Assembly: GCA_028712895.1 (NCBI GenBank)
Contig: JAQTPL010000007.1
Coordinates: forward strand, 1 to 62,376
Direction of reading: 5' to 3'
DNA: 62,376 nt
DNA from: a bacterium
GTDB taxonomy: Bacteria > CAYTYR01 > UBA6262
The notes beneath the pieces are model-generated. The model worked only from the letters and a program-made list of their open reading frames with translations, was not told where the DNA came from and did no database searches. A program made the position numbers and the translations under genes. Positions 37,640-45,891 of the stretch are shown here, one piece after another. Each line of letters begins with the position of its first letter. Positions within the stretch are counted from its first letter, which is position 1.

Positions 37640-38149
37640 ATGTATAAAATATTAAAAACCAGATTATTAAAGAAAGTAATGACCAGGTCTCTAAAACCAG
37701 GGCAAACCTCTGCGCTTGAATCTGCAGGTCTGGAGCTCAAAAAAGAGATCCGCCGGAAGTTTGGCCGATCCTTGCATATACGGGAAGTGGACACCGGATC
37801 CTGCGGGGCGTGTGAATCAGAGATCATTGCCGCGAATAATCCTATTTATGATATACAAAGGTTTGGTATTAATTTCGTAGCTTCGCCAAGGCATGCTGAT
37901 GCCCTGATGGTAACCGGCCCGTTATCTAAAAATATGGAGATCGCCCTGAAGAAAACGTACGAAGCCATGCCTGAGCCAAAATTTGTCATAACTGTCGGCG
38001 ATTGCGCTTTAGATGGCGGGCTATTCAAGGGATCATACTATATTGATAAGAAAATTAATGAAGTGGTCCCGGTAGTATTACATATCCCGGGCTGTCCTCC
38101 CAGCCCGTCAACGATCATACAGGCGCTATTGGATTTTATGAAGAAATAA
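37640..38149 (+). CDS. HyfI/NuoB-like iron-sulfur subunit of Ehr complex
   Basis: A 169-residue protein. The four cysteines of the N2-type 4Fe-4S cluster are present: Cys55 and Cys58 (SCGAC), Cys122 (VGDC) and Cys152 (PGCPP). So the small subunit can still carry the terminal cluster although the large subunit has lost its metal site. No HyfH/NuoI two-cluster subunit and no HypA-F maturation genes are in this operon. It ends seven bases from a convergent gene. Confidence 0.92.
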   Translation: MYKILKTRLLKKVMTRSLKPGQTSALESAGLELKKEIRRKFGRSLHIREVDTGSCGACESEIIAANNPIYDIQRFGINFVASPRHADALMVTGPLSKNMEIALKKTYEAMPEPKFVITVGDCALDGGLFKGSYYIDKKINEVVPVVLHIPGCPPSPSTIIQALLDFMKK

Positions 38150-38156
38150 TTTTATA

Positions 38157-38606
38157 TTAGTGCCGCTTTTTCCCCTGGCCTCTTCCTTGATCATGCCTGC
38201 TTGGGTGGAAATACCAGCCGTCGTAATGGCTGTGATTGTGCGTATACCGCCGGTATTCTTCATCCCGTATAGCAATGATCCGGGTGTACTTATGACGACG
38301 GATCTCCAAGGGCAGTCTTTCATAGCGGATCATGATCCAGGGCCCATCATAACTGGCAGCATAGTACCAGACATTACCCCGGCACAGGTAATAATGAGAG
38401 TCAGAATAAAACAAGTCATAAGTCACCCCGCCAGCTACATAGAAACCCAGCGCTGGAGGGGCAATGAACACAGGAGGCTCAGCGATCACGACTCTTGGTG
38501 AAGCACCTATATTAACATTCAGGTGTACACCAACATCTGCCGCTTGAGCCTTAATAAGCCCGGTTAACAAGAAAAAGGAACAGAGCAGCAAGCTCATTTT
38601 TTTCAT
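38157..38606 (-). CDS. Secreted Tyr/His-rich hypothetical protein
   Basis: A 149-residue protein with a signal peptide (MKKMSLLLCSFFLLTGLIKAQA). The mature part has HYYLCRGNVWYYAASYDGPW, resembling small envelope proteins of the YXWGXW type, and a very basic, His-rich tail (HNHSHYDGWYFHPSRHDQ). The tail might bind metal or nucleic acid; this is a guess. Function unknown. Confidence 0.6.
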   Translation of the reverse strand: MKKMSLLLCSFFLLTGLIKAQAADVGVHLNVNIGASPRVVIAEPPVFIAPPALGFYVAGGVTYDLFYSDSHYYLCRGNVWYYAASYDGPWIMIRYERLPLEIRRHKYTRIIAIRDEEYRRYTHNHSHYDGWYFHPSRHDQGRGQGKKRH

Positions 38607-38709
38607 AAAATCCCTCCGGTAAAATTAAGTTGCGGTCCTAAAGTAGATCCTTCATTAATATAGACAAAATACAAACAATATAGTTCCCCGTTAGGGCGTG
38701 TAATTCTGC

Positions 38710-38751
38710 TTGACAATCCCGCTTAATACGTGTATATTTAGGTATACCTAA
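38710..38751 (+). promoter_or_regulatory. Promoter and palindromic operator of the DtxR-feoB operon
   Basis: TTGACA (38710-38715), a 17-base spacer and TATATT (38733-38738), immediately followed by a perfect 14-bp palindrome TTAGGTATACCTAA (38738-38751). The palindrome resembles DtxR/IdeR/MntR operators (TTAGG...CCTAA). Its overlap with the -10 box predicts metal-dependent repression of the operon by its own first product. Confidence 0.88.
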
Positions 38752-38775
38752 CTATTATTAGAGGGGAACCCTAAT

Positions 38776-39438
38776 ATGCCAACAAAGAACCAGGAAGACT
38801 ATCTGGAAACAATATTCCACCTTGAGTCTGAAGAAAGGACGCCTACGACCCAGGAGATAGCCCGGCATCTTAAGATATCCTCTGCCTCGGTTTCTGAAAA
38901 CCTGAAGAAATTGGCCAAAGATGACCTGGTAAAACATTCCCCCTATAAAGGTGTGACTCTTACCCCTAAAGGAAGGAATATCGCTCTTGATGTAGTAAGG
39001 CGTCATCGGCTGGCTGAGCGGTTCCTGGTTGATAAGCTGGGACTGAAATGGGAAAAAGTGCATGAAGAAGCCCATAAAATAGAACATGGTATATCCAGAG
39101 TAGTCGGTAATAAATTATATGAAGTATTAGGAAAACCAAAAACCTGTCCTCATGGTAATCCTCTTCCTGATGCCAAAGGGCATATTAAAGAGGAACTATC
39201 ATACCCGCTTGACACCCTGCAAAAGAATGATAAAGCCAAAATAGTAAAGATCACAGACGAAGATCCAAAACTCCTTTGCTATCTTGCGACCTTGGGTTTA
39301 TTACCCAAAATGAAAATACGCATTGAAGAAAAAGCGCCCTTTGACGGGCCGATCATGGTGAAAGTTGGTGAAGCGACCTATGCGTTGGGTAAAAAGATCG
39401 CTGAATCTATCTGGGTGAGAAAATATGAACATGAATAA
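38776..39438 (+). CDS. DtxR-family metal-dependent repressor with FeoA-like domain
   Basis: A 220-residue protein. An N-terminal winged helix (EDYLETIFHLESEERTPTTQEIARHLKISSASVSENLKKL) is followed by the dimerisation/metal domain (RRHRLAERFLVDKLGLKWEKVHEEAHKIEHGIS) and a C-terminal FeoA/SH3-like domain (from about residue 145). It probably senses Fe(II) or Mn(II). Its stop overlaps feoB by 14 bases. Confidence 0.92.
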   Translation: MPTKNQEDYLETIFHLESEERTPTTQEIARHLKISSASVSENLKKLAKDDLVKHSPYKGVTLTPKGRNIALDVVRRHRLAERFLVDKLGLKWEKVHEEAHKIEHGISRVVGNKLYEVLGKPKTCPHGNPLPDAKGHIKEELSYPLDTLQKNDKAKIVKITDEDPKLLCYLATLGLLPKMKIRIEEKAPFDGPIMVKVGEATYALGKKIAESIWVRKYEHE

Positions 39439-41455
39439 TTACCAGTCAGAAATACAAAAGATCAGGCGGCAGACCAGCTTTACCATAGCCCTGGTCGGCA
39501 ATCCTAATGTGGGTAAATCAACCATCTTTAATCATTTAACCGGATTAGGCGCGGTCACTGCCAATTACCCCGGTAAAACAGTCGCTCTTAATATCGGTCC
39601 CGCAGAATACCAGGGTTTGTCCATCGGGATAATTGATCTTCCCGGGACATATTCGCTGGGGTCTGTTTCCGAGGACCAGTTTGTGGCCAGGCAGGAAATT
39701 CTCGAAGGCCATGCTAATGTTGTGGTGGTCATAGTAGATGCCACCAACCTGGAACGCAATTTATATATGGTACTCCAGCTTATTGACCTTGGCTTCCCGG
39801 TAGTTGTTGCGTGTAACTTAATGGACCTTGCCGCGAAACATAATATCTGCGTGAATACTGCTAAACTCAGTGAATACTTAGGAGTGCCGGTCATCCCTAT
39901 GACCGCGACCACAGGGGAAGGCATAGACAAACTGATAGAAACCTGTATTGATATAGCGCAGCATACTATGGCCATTAACGCTAAATTACCGGCGTATGGT
40001 AAAGATATCATGGACCATATAAATGAGCTTACACAGATCATCAATAAATATATGATAGACAAACCGTATAATTTATCAGCCAGGGCTGTGGCTGTTCTCA
40101 TTCTTGAGCAAGATGAAGAATTTATTAAGATTTTGGCCGCTGGCCAGCAAGGCCAGTATGTATTGGGTAAGGCCAAAGCTATACTAGAGAATATCGAAAA
40201 AACTCACGGGGAAAAACCAGCCATCAGGATTGCCAGGGAACGGCATGGTTATGAAGGATTTTTAGCTGATAAAGTACAACAGATCGGAATATGCCAAGTA
40301 TCACTTTCTACCAAACTATGGCGTTTTTCTCTTAAGCCGGTCACTGGATTGCCTATTTTATTAGCCGGCCTGATCGTGGTATTTCTGGTAATGTATTATA
40401 TTGGCGGTTTTCTGGCAACTGGATTCGATCTTTTGTGGACAAGCTACATTTCGCCATATATAAAGGCTGCAGTTTTTAACCTCTTTGGCCATAATACTTT
40501 TGCTAAAACAATGCTTTGGGGATTCGATGCAGGCATCCAGGCGGCGCTTTCGGTTGGTATCCCATATATCTTGACTTTTTATATAATGCTGGCTTTTCTT
40601 GAAGATACTGGGTATTTGAATTCGATCGCTTTCCTTACTGATAGTCTGATGCATAAGATAGGCTTGCATGGGAGATCGATCATTCCAATTATTGCGGGTG
40701 CAGGCTGCAATGTCCCGGCCATACTAGGAACCAGGGTATTAACTACTCGCCGGGAAAAGATCATTGCCTGTACTTTAATAACCTTAGTGCCGTGCAGCGC
40801 TAGAACAGCTATAATTATGGGTGCTGTTGCTTTTTTTGCCGGTTGGCAATGGGCTTTAGCTATCTATCTGATCGATTTTCTGCTCGGGATCCTGATCGGT
40901 CGCATGATGGCGGTATTTTTACCGGGGCAGTCATCAGGGTTAGTCATGGAAATGTTCCCTTTCCGGATGCCAAAAGTGGCCACGGTGCTAAAAAAGACCT
41001 GGTATAGGTTTAAAGAGTTCCTAATAGTTGCAATACCCATCATAGCTATTGGAAGTTTGGTCTTGGGAAGCTTGTATGAGACTAAGTACTTGTGGTATAT
41101 CACCCGCCCAATGAGTTTTATAATTGAAAATTGGCTTGGTCTCCCGTCCGTGGCTGGGATATGTTTATTGTTTGGCATTCTCAGAAAAGAGCTGGCGCTC
41201 CAGCTTTTATTGGCTTTAGCGATTGTGCAGTATGGCCCAAATGTCCAGAACTTGTTGCATTTTATGAATAAACAACAGATCTTTATCTTTGGTTTAGTAA
41301 CTACTCTCTATATTCCTTGTATCGCGGCGATCTCGGTGCTGATCAAGGAGCTCAGCTGGAAAACAGCTGTTCTGATCACACTTTTTACTATTACGCTGGC
41401 GGTGGTTGTGGGCGGGTTGGCCAACCAGGCGCTGAATATTTTTCATCTTTTCTAA
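39425..41455 (+). CDS. feoB: Ferrous iron transporter FeoB
   Basis: A 676-residue protein. The N-terminal G domain has GNPNVGKSTIFN (G1), DLPGTYSL (G3) and NLMD (G4), and the C-terminal membrane part carries Gate-like regions including GAGCNVPAILGTR and LVPCSARTAIIMG. It imports Fe(II). There is no separate FeoA gene; the FeoA-like domain is fused to the regulator in front. ATG codons at 39425 and 39431 are both possible starts. Confidence 0.96.
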   Translation: MNMNNYQSEIQKIRRQTSFTIALVGNPNVGKSTIFNHLTGLGAVTANYPGKTVALNIGPAEYQGLSIGIIDLPGTYSLGSVSEDQFVARQEILEGHANVVVVIVDATNLERNLYMVLQLIDLGFPVVVACNLMDLAAKHNICVNTAKLSEYLGVPVIPMTATTGEGIDKLIETCIDIAQHTMAINAKLPAYGKDIMDHINELTQIINKYMIDKPYNLSARAVAVLILEQDEEFIKILAAGQQGQYVLGKAKAILENIEKTHGEKPAIRIARERHGYEGFLADKVQQIGICQVSLSTKLWRFSLKPVTGLPILLAGLIVVFLVMYYIGGFLATGFDLLWTSYISPYIKAAVFNLFGHNTFAKTMLWGFDAGIQAALSVGIPYILTFYIMLAFLEDTGYLNSIAFLTDSLMHKIGLHGRSIIPIIAGAGCNVPAILGTRVLTTRREKIIACTLITLVPCSARTAIIMGAVAFFAGWQWALAIYLIDFLLGILIGRMMAVFLPGQSSGLVMEMFPFRMPKVATVLKKTWYRFKEFLIVAIPIIAIGSLVLGSLYETKYLWYITRPMSFIIENWLGLPSVAGICLLFGILRKELALQLLLALAIVQYGPNVQNLLHFMNKQQIFIFGLVTTLYIPCIAAISVLIKELSWKTAVLITLFTITLAVVVGGLANQALNIFHLF

Positions 41456-41465
41456 GGAGCTGGGC

Positions 41466-42335
41466 ATGAAAGACAAAATTGCTATTAGTTTATTAGCGCT
41501 CCTGCTTCTGGTAAATGTAATTTATTTCATTAATAGCGTTGGTGAGTCTCCGGCAGAGATTAAAAAGGCCCATGATTTTATCAGTACCGGTGATAAATAC
41601 CTGGCGCGGCGCCAGTGGCAAGAAGCTGCTACTGAGTATGCGAAAGCAGAAACAATATTCCGGAAAAGAGGAAAGGACAACGAAGCCGGGGAAATGGCTT
41701 ATCTGGTGAAACAGATCGGGATTATCGAATCCCTGGCCTTAAAAAAAGAAAAAGAACCCGCACCAGTAGCGAAAATAGTCCCCATGAGGCCAATAGAACC
41801 TAAAACCTTATACAAACCAGAACCCAGTCAAAAAGCCGCTGCTTTAAAGAAAGTCATTAACGACAAAATCGTTAATATTGACGCTTATTTTAATCTTGGC
41901 AATACTTATTATTCCCTGGGCCGGTATGCTGAAGCAGAGGAAGCCTATAAGAAGGTTCTGGCAGTACAACCTATGGATTTTCAGGCTTATAACGGGATCG
42001 GCAATTGCTATAATGCCATGGGGAAGTACGCTAATGCTATAGCCGCCTATCAGACTTCAATAAATTTAAAGATTAATAATTTTAATGCTTTTAATAATAT
42101 GGGCAACACTTACCGTAATATGAATAATAATGAGCAAGCTTTGGCTGCCTACCAGAAAGCCCTGGAACTAAAACCCAACAGCGCAGATGTGTATTATAAT
42201 CTCGGAGTAACCCATAATCTTCTGGGGCAAAAGAAACAAGCTCAGAAGATGTTATCCAAAGCTAAAATGTTATATGAAGAACATAATAATGGCGCTGGGG
42301 CACAAAGAGCGGCAAGGGCCCTGCAGAATTTATAG
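41466..42335 (+). CDS. TPR-repeat protein with N-terminal membrane anchor
   Basis: A 289-residue protein. Residues about 6-22 form a transmembrane anchor; a linker with Pro and Lys follows, and residues about 130-270 hold four TPR units (NLGNTYYSLGRYAEAEEAYKKVL; NNMGNTYRNMNNNEQALAAYQKAL and others). It probably acts as a scaffold in the periplasm. It lies ten bases after feoB and may share its transcript. Confidence 0.85.
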   Translation: MKDKIAISLLALLLLVNVIYFINSVGESPAEIKKAHDFISTGDKYLARRQWQEAATEYAKAETIFRKRGKDNEAGEMAYLVKQIGIIESLALKKEKEPAPVAKIVPMRPIEPKTLYKPEPSQKAAALKKVINDKIVNIDAYFNLGNTYYSLGRYAEAEEAYKKVLAVQPMDFQAYNGIGNCYNAMGKYANAIAAYQTSINLKINNFNAFNNMGNTYRNMNNNEQALAAYQKALELKPNSADVYYNLGVTHNLLGQKKQAQKMLSKAKMLYEEHNNGAGAQRAARALQNL

Positions 42336-42344
42336 GCCTTCAAG

Positions 42345-42692
42345 TCATTTCCCCAATATAAATTCTTTGGTTTTATCTCCACCTTTGTTACAATCAGCAT
42401 AGACCTTAAGAACAGCTTTGGGATTTTTAGCCAATTCAGGCAGATTATATACTGCTTTCTGCGCGTCCTTGGTCTGTTGGGTACTGAAAGCCTGCTCAAT
42501 TATTTTTTTCCCATTCAAAGAGACAACAATTTCTTCAATATGATGGGCGTCAGGGTCCCTGGTCCCATGCAGCACGGTTACCTCGATTTGGGTTGCGTCA
42601 AGGTTTTTTACCTGGATCGCCGTTGGCGGGTGAGCTAAAGCTATGCCGGGATAGAATAACAGAGCCAGGGCTATGAGCAAGATTTTTTTCAT
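42345..42692 (-). CDS. Secreted superoxide-reductase-like beta-sandwich protein
   Basis: A 115-residue protein with a signal peptide (MKKILLIALALLFYPGIALA). The mature part begins HPPTAIQVKNLDATQIEVTVLHG, then RDPDAHHIEEIVVSLNGKKI, resembling the immunoglobulin-like fold of desulfoferrodoxin C-terminal domains, but without the full set of iron ligands. One Cys near the end (ADCNKGG). Role unknown. Confidence 0.55.
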   Translation of the reverse strand: MKKILLIALALLFYPGIALAHPPTAIQVKNLDATQIEVTVLHGTRDPDAHHIEEIVVSLNGKKIIEQAFSTQQTKDAQKAVYNLPELAKNPKAVLKVYADCNKGGDKTKEFILGK

Positions 42693-42820
42693 AGAACCTC
42701 CCTTTGACGATTTTATTCATCATAACACAGATATCGGAATAATAAAATATAAAGTTGAGACAGGGGCCAATTTTATGCTATCATTTCCTCAGTAAGCAGG
42801 TATTTATAAAAGGAGGAAAT

Positions 42821-43729
42821 ATGCGGCAAAAGTTTTATTTACCCGTTGTTGTTTTAGTTTGGCTGGTGCTCGCTGTCGGCAATCTATTGGCTGCCGAAGA
42901 AGTAGAATGGTGTCCGACATCCATTGGCCCGGTCACTACCTGGACCGCCCCGGTTTGCGGCGCGAAGACCTGGTATGCCATTCCGCGTTTTTATTTTACC
43001 AATTTCAAGAAATTTTACGATAACAATGGTGACAAACAGAGTGTCGGTGACGATACTAGACTGACTCAGCAGCAACAAATGATCTTTGCGGCATATGGTT
43101 TGAGTGATAAGTTGGAACTGAATGCCCAAGTAGCTTTGGTCCAAAATCATGCTACGATAGGTGACCTAACAGCCAACTCCACAGGTTGGGCTGATTCTTA
43201 TTTGATCCTACGTGACTGCTTCTTGATGGAGCAGGCCCAAGCCCCGTGTATTACCGGAATGCTGCAACTAAAACTGCCTACCGGTAAATATCAACATGCC
43301 GATGCTGATAAATTAGGGACAGATATAACCGGGACTGGCTCAACAGACCTAGGCGTAGGCCTGGTAGCTACTAAAAAATTAAAACCTGTCATATTGCATG
43401 GAGACCTGTCAATATTCCACCCCTTTGAGGTAACTGTGGATGATGTAGAGGTCCAATACGGGAATTGGGTGACCTATGATCTGGGGGCGGAATATTTTAT
43501 AGAAAACGGTGTTAATTTTATGTTGGAAATGAACGGTTTCTGGCAAGGTAAAGAAGAAGATGACGGGACTACGGTGGATGAATCAGACGTCACCTACTTG
43601 CAATTGACCCCTGGAATAGGTTATACCTACAAAAGTTTCACTACTTTGCTGGCTTATCAAATGCCTTTGTCTGGGAAGAACGCTTTTATTAATGAAACCT
43701 GGATCATAAATTTCCTGGTTTCATTCTAA
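42821..43729 (+). CDS. Outer-membrane beta-barrel protein (paralogue 1), possible metal porin
   Basis: A 302-residue protein. Start ATG 42821 follows AAGGAGG and gives a clean signal peptide (QKFYLPVVVLVWLVLAVGNLLA). The mature N-terminus has the motif WCPxSxGPVTTWTAPVCG, shared exactly with the paralogue at 44329. The rest alternates in short amphipathic strands and ends with aromatic F (NFLVSF), typical of outer-membrane barrels. Position beside nikR suggests Ni/Co uptake; this is inference. Confidence 0.75.
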   Translation: MRQKFYLPVVVLVWLVLAVGNLLAAEEVEWCPTSIGPVTTWTAPVCGAKTWYAIPRFYFTNFKKFYDNNGDKQSVGDDTRLTQQQQMIFAAYGLSDKLELNAQVALVQNHATIGDLTANSTGWADSYLILRDCFLMEQAQAPCITGMLQLKLPTGKYQHADADKLGTDITGTGSTDLGVGLVATKKLKPVILHGDLSIFHPFEVTVDDVEVQYGNWVTYDLGAEYFIENGVNFMLEMNGFWQGKEEDDGTTVDESDVTYLQLTPGIGYTYKSFTTLLAYQMPLSGKNAFINETWIINFLVSF

Positions 43730-43754
43730 AGCGCATATATAGTTTTGACAGGGG

Positions 43755-43785
43755 ACTCCCGTGAAAAACACGGGAGTTTCTTTTT
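43755..43785 (+). terminator. Terminator after barrel paralogue 1
   Basis: A perfect 9-bp stem ACTCCCGTG / CACGGGAGT with AAAAA loop, then TTCTTTTT. Confidence 0.92.
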
Positions 43786-43807
43786 AATTGACAAAGAGCA
43801 TTGATTT

Positions 43808-43834
43808 GTGTTACTTAATTTATAATTGTAACAC
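43808..43834 (+). promoter_or_regulatory. NikR operator
   Basis: GTGTTAC (43808-43814), N13, GTAACAC (43828-43834) is a perfect inverted repeat. It matches the NikR signature described for deltaproteobacteria and others (GTGTTAC-N13/14-GTAACAC). A TATAAT (43821-43826) lies inside, so bound NikR would block the nikR promoter. Confidence 0.92.
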
Positions 43835-43845
43835 AAGGGGCGATA

Positions 43846-44259
43846 ATGTCCAAACTAATACGATTCGGTGTTTCTCTGGAAGACGATCTCCTGGAGCGAT
43901 TTGACCATTTGATCAAGGAGAAAAATTATACTAACCGGTCAGAGGCTTTCCGTGATCTCATACGCCAGGAACTGGTACAGAAACAATGGCATAGCAGCGG
44001 TGAAGTGGCCGGAGCTATCACCCTTATCTATGATCATCATAAACGGGAACTTGTCAATAAGCTGACCAATATCCAGCATGATTTTGGCCGCATAATTATA
44101 TCCTCCCAGCATACTCACCTGGACCATGACAATTGCCTGGAGATAATAGCAGTCAAAGGTAATCCTGGAGAGGTACAAAAATTAGCTAACAACTTGAAGT
44201 CAGTAAAGGGGGTGAAACACGGGACGCTGAGTATGTCCAGCACTGGAAAAGATATTTAG
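43846..44259 (+). CDS. nikR: Nickel-responsive regulator NikR
   Basis: A 137-residue ribbon-helix-helix repressor with a C-terminal ACT-like metal domain. The RHH part is IRFGVSLEDDLLERFDHLI...NRSEAFRDLIRQEL. The nickel ligands are all present: His78, His89, His91 and Cys97, corresponding to His76/87/89/Cys95 of E. coli NikR. A cognate operator lies just upstream, so it is autoregulated. Confidence 0.96.
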   Translation: MSKLIRFGVSLEDDLLERFDHLIKEKNYTNRSEAFRDLIRQELVQKQWHSSGEVAGAITLIYDHHKRELVNKLTNIQHDFGRIIISSQHTHLDHDNCLEIIAVKGNPGEVQKLANNLKSVKGVKHGTLSMSSTGKDI

Positions 44260-44275
44260 GTAAGGGTATATTTTT

Positions 44276-44304
44276 TTGCCTAATAGTAGCACGATTAGTA
44301 TAAT
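44276..44304 (+). promoter_or_regulatory. Promoter for barrel paralogue 2 and cbiM
   Basis: TTGCCT (44276-44281), a 17-base spacer and TATAAT (44299-44304). Over the -10 lies GTAGCAC-N13-ATAACAC (44286-44312), which has NikR-site geometry but only the right half fits well. Confidence 0.7.
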
Positions 44305-44328
44305 AATAACACGAATATAGGAGTAAAA

Positions 44329-45225
44329 ATGATACGCAGAATAGTTCTGTTATTATCGGCCATCAGTTGTCTTTCGGTTCCTGTTTTTTCAGCCGAAGAA
44401 GAGTGGTGCCCGCCTTCAGCCGGCCCAGTCACTACCTGGACGGCACCCGTATGTGGTAAAGGAAATTTTGTAACACAGCCCATCATATTTTTTATAAACA
44501 CTCGCGGGACCTATGATAATTCTGGTAATTATAATTCTTTACCTGAAGATGATAAGAATAAATCGAATCAGTTCGTGATCTTTATGCAGTACGGTCTTAC
44601 AGACAGACTGGAAGTGGATGGTCAGGCTGTTTATCAAAAGAGTTTTATCCGGCAGTCCGGAGTGGAAGCGGACAGCGCAGGGTTAGGAGATAGCTATCTT
44701 TTTGCCAGGTACTGCCTGAAGGAAGAAACCCCAGATCTTCCTCAGGTGACTTTAGTAGGCCAATTAAAAGTTCCTACCGGTAAATTCGAAAACTTGAACC
44801 CTGATGTCTTAGGAACAGATGCCAGGGGGAGCGGGTCTTATGATCCTGGATTGGGGATTATCTTGACTAAAAGAACCAAGCCTTTTATTATTCATGCTGA
44901 TGCCAGCGTGAGCCAACCGCTTAAAGCGGATGTTGATAATATTCCCACCAAGTACGGTACTTATTTGAATGGTGATGTCGGGATAGAGTGTTTCATCTAC
45001 CAAGGATTGAATTTACTCTTTGAAGCTAATGGTTTTTATCAGGGCAAAACAGACCTCGCTGGCACGAAAATAGATGATTCAAACAGTGAATACCTTATGC
45101 TCACTCCCGGGATCGGCTGGTCGAATGACCAAGTACAGGCATTGCTGGCTTATCAACGAATAGTCTCAGGGAAAAACACGGATGTCACCGCGGCTCTGGT
45201 GTTGACCCTGGTTTATACATTTTAA
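44329..45225 (+). CDS. Outer-membrane beta-barrel protein (paralogue 2), possible Ni/Co porin
   Basis: A 298-residue protein with a signal peptide (IVLLLSAISCLSVPVFSA), then the same WCPxSxGPVTTWTAPVCG motif as the protein at 42821, and a barrel-like body ending in LVYTF. Overall similarity to the paralogue extends through shared segments such as YGLTDRLE, LKVPTGKF and LLAYQ. It is the first gene of the unit with cbiM and the PDGLE gene, 12 bases apart, linking it to divalent-metal uptake. Confidence 0.78.
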   Translation: MIRRIVLLLSAISCLSVPVFSAEEEWCPPSAGPVTTWTAPVCGKGNFVTQPIIFFINTRGTYDNSGNYNSLPEDDKNKSNQFVIFMQYGLTDRLEVDGQAVYQKSFIRQSGVEADSAGLGDSYLFARYCLKEETPDLPQVTLVGQLKVPTGKFENLNPDVLGTDARGSGSYDPGLGIILTKRTKPFIIHADASVSQPLKADVDNIPTKYGTYLNGDVGIECFIYQGLNLLFEANGFYQGKTDLAGTKIDDSNSEYLMLTPGIGWSNDQVQALLAYQRIVSGKNTDVTAALVLTLVYTF

Positions 45226-45237
45226 AAGGAGAATAAA

Positions 45238-45891
45238 ATGCACATTCCTGATGGGTTTCTAGCCCCGAACGCCTGGGTTCCAACCTGGGCTATAGCGATT
45301 GGCTGGATTAGCTATTGCCTAAAGAAAACCAGATCAATACTAAATGATAAAACTATTCCCCTAATGGGCGTAATGAGCGCCTTTATCTTTGCCGCGCAAA
45401 TGGTGAACTTCCCGATAGCCGGCGGGACATCGGGGCATTTGCTGGGAGGAGTACTGGCCGGAGTGCTGCTTGGGCCATATACTGGCAGCCTGGTAATTGC
45501 CGTGGTATTAAGTGCCCAGTGCCTTATTTTTCAGGATGGCGGGATTACTGCTTTAGGAGCAAATATAGTGAATATGTCTTTGATCGGTACAGGAGGAGGA
45601 TATTTAATATATAAATTGATTAACTCTATATGGTCAGGTCCAGCAGGTAAAAAAATAGGCGTGGTTACGGCAAGTTGGTTTTCCGTGTTGCTGGCAGCTA
45701 CTGCTTGTTCTTTGGAGCTGGCTTTTTCCGGAACAATTCCCTTAAAGGTAGTATTGGCGGCTATGGTTGGGGTGCATGCTGTAATTGGCGTAGGAGAAGC
45801 AATTATCACTTTTTTGGTATGGAGCTACGTTATGAAAGTAAGAGCAGACTTGCTATACAGTTATCAGTTGATGGGGGTGAATCATGAATAG
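45238..45891 (+). CDS. cbiM: CbiM/NikM ECF-type metal-binding membrane component
   Basis: A 217-residue membrane protein. The N-terminus MHIPDGFLAPNAW includes His2, which coordinates Ni or Co in this family; NFPIAGGTSGHLLGGVLAGVLLGP and LGANIVNMSLIGTGGGY are conserved. It is the substrate-specific part of an energy-coupling-factor importer. The upstream nikR favours nickel. No CbiQ or CbiO genes follow in the window. Confidence 0.93.
   Translation: MHIPDGFLAPNAWVPTWAIAIGWISYCLKKTRSILNDKTIPLMGVMSAFIFAAQMVNFPIAGGTSGHLLGGVLAGVLLGPYTGSLVIAVVLSAQCLIFQDGGITALGANIVNMSLIGTGGGYLIYKLINSIWSGPAGKKIGVVTASWFSVLLAATACSLELAFSGTIPLKVVLAAMVGVHAVIGVGEAIITFLVWSYVMKVRADLLYSYQLMGVNHE

Noticed and set aside
31133-38149. 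Annotation as a functional group 4 NiFe hydrogenase
   Set aside because: All four NiFe cysteine ligands are missing in the large subunit, so hydrogen turnover is not supported.
42345-42692. Calling the secreted 115-residue protein a superoxide reductase
   Set aside because: The fold pattern is similar, but the His and Cys iron ligands are not all present.
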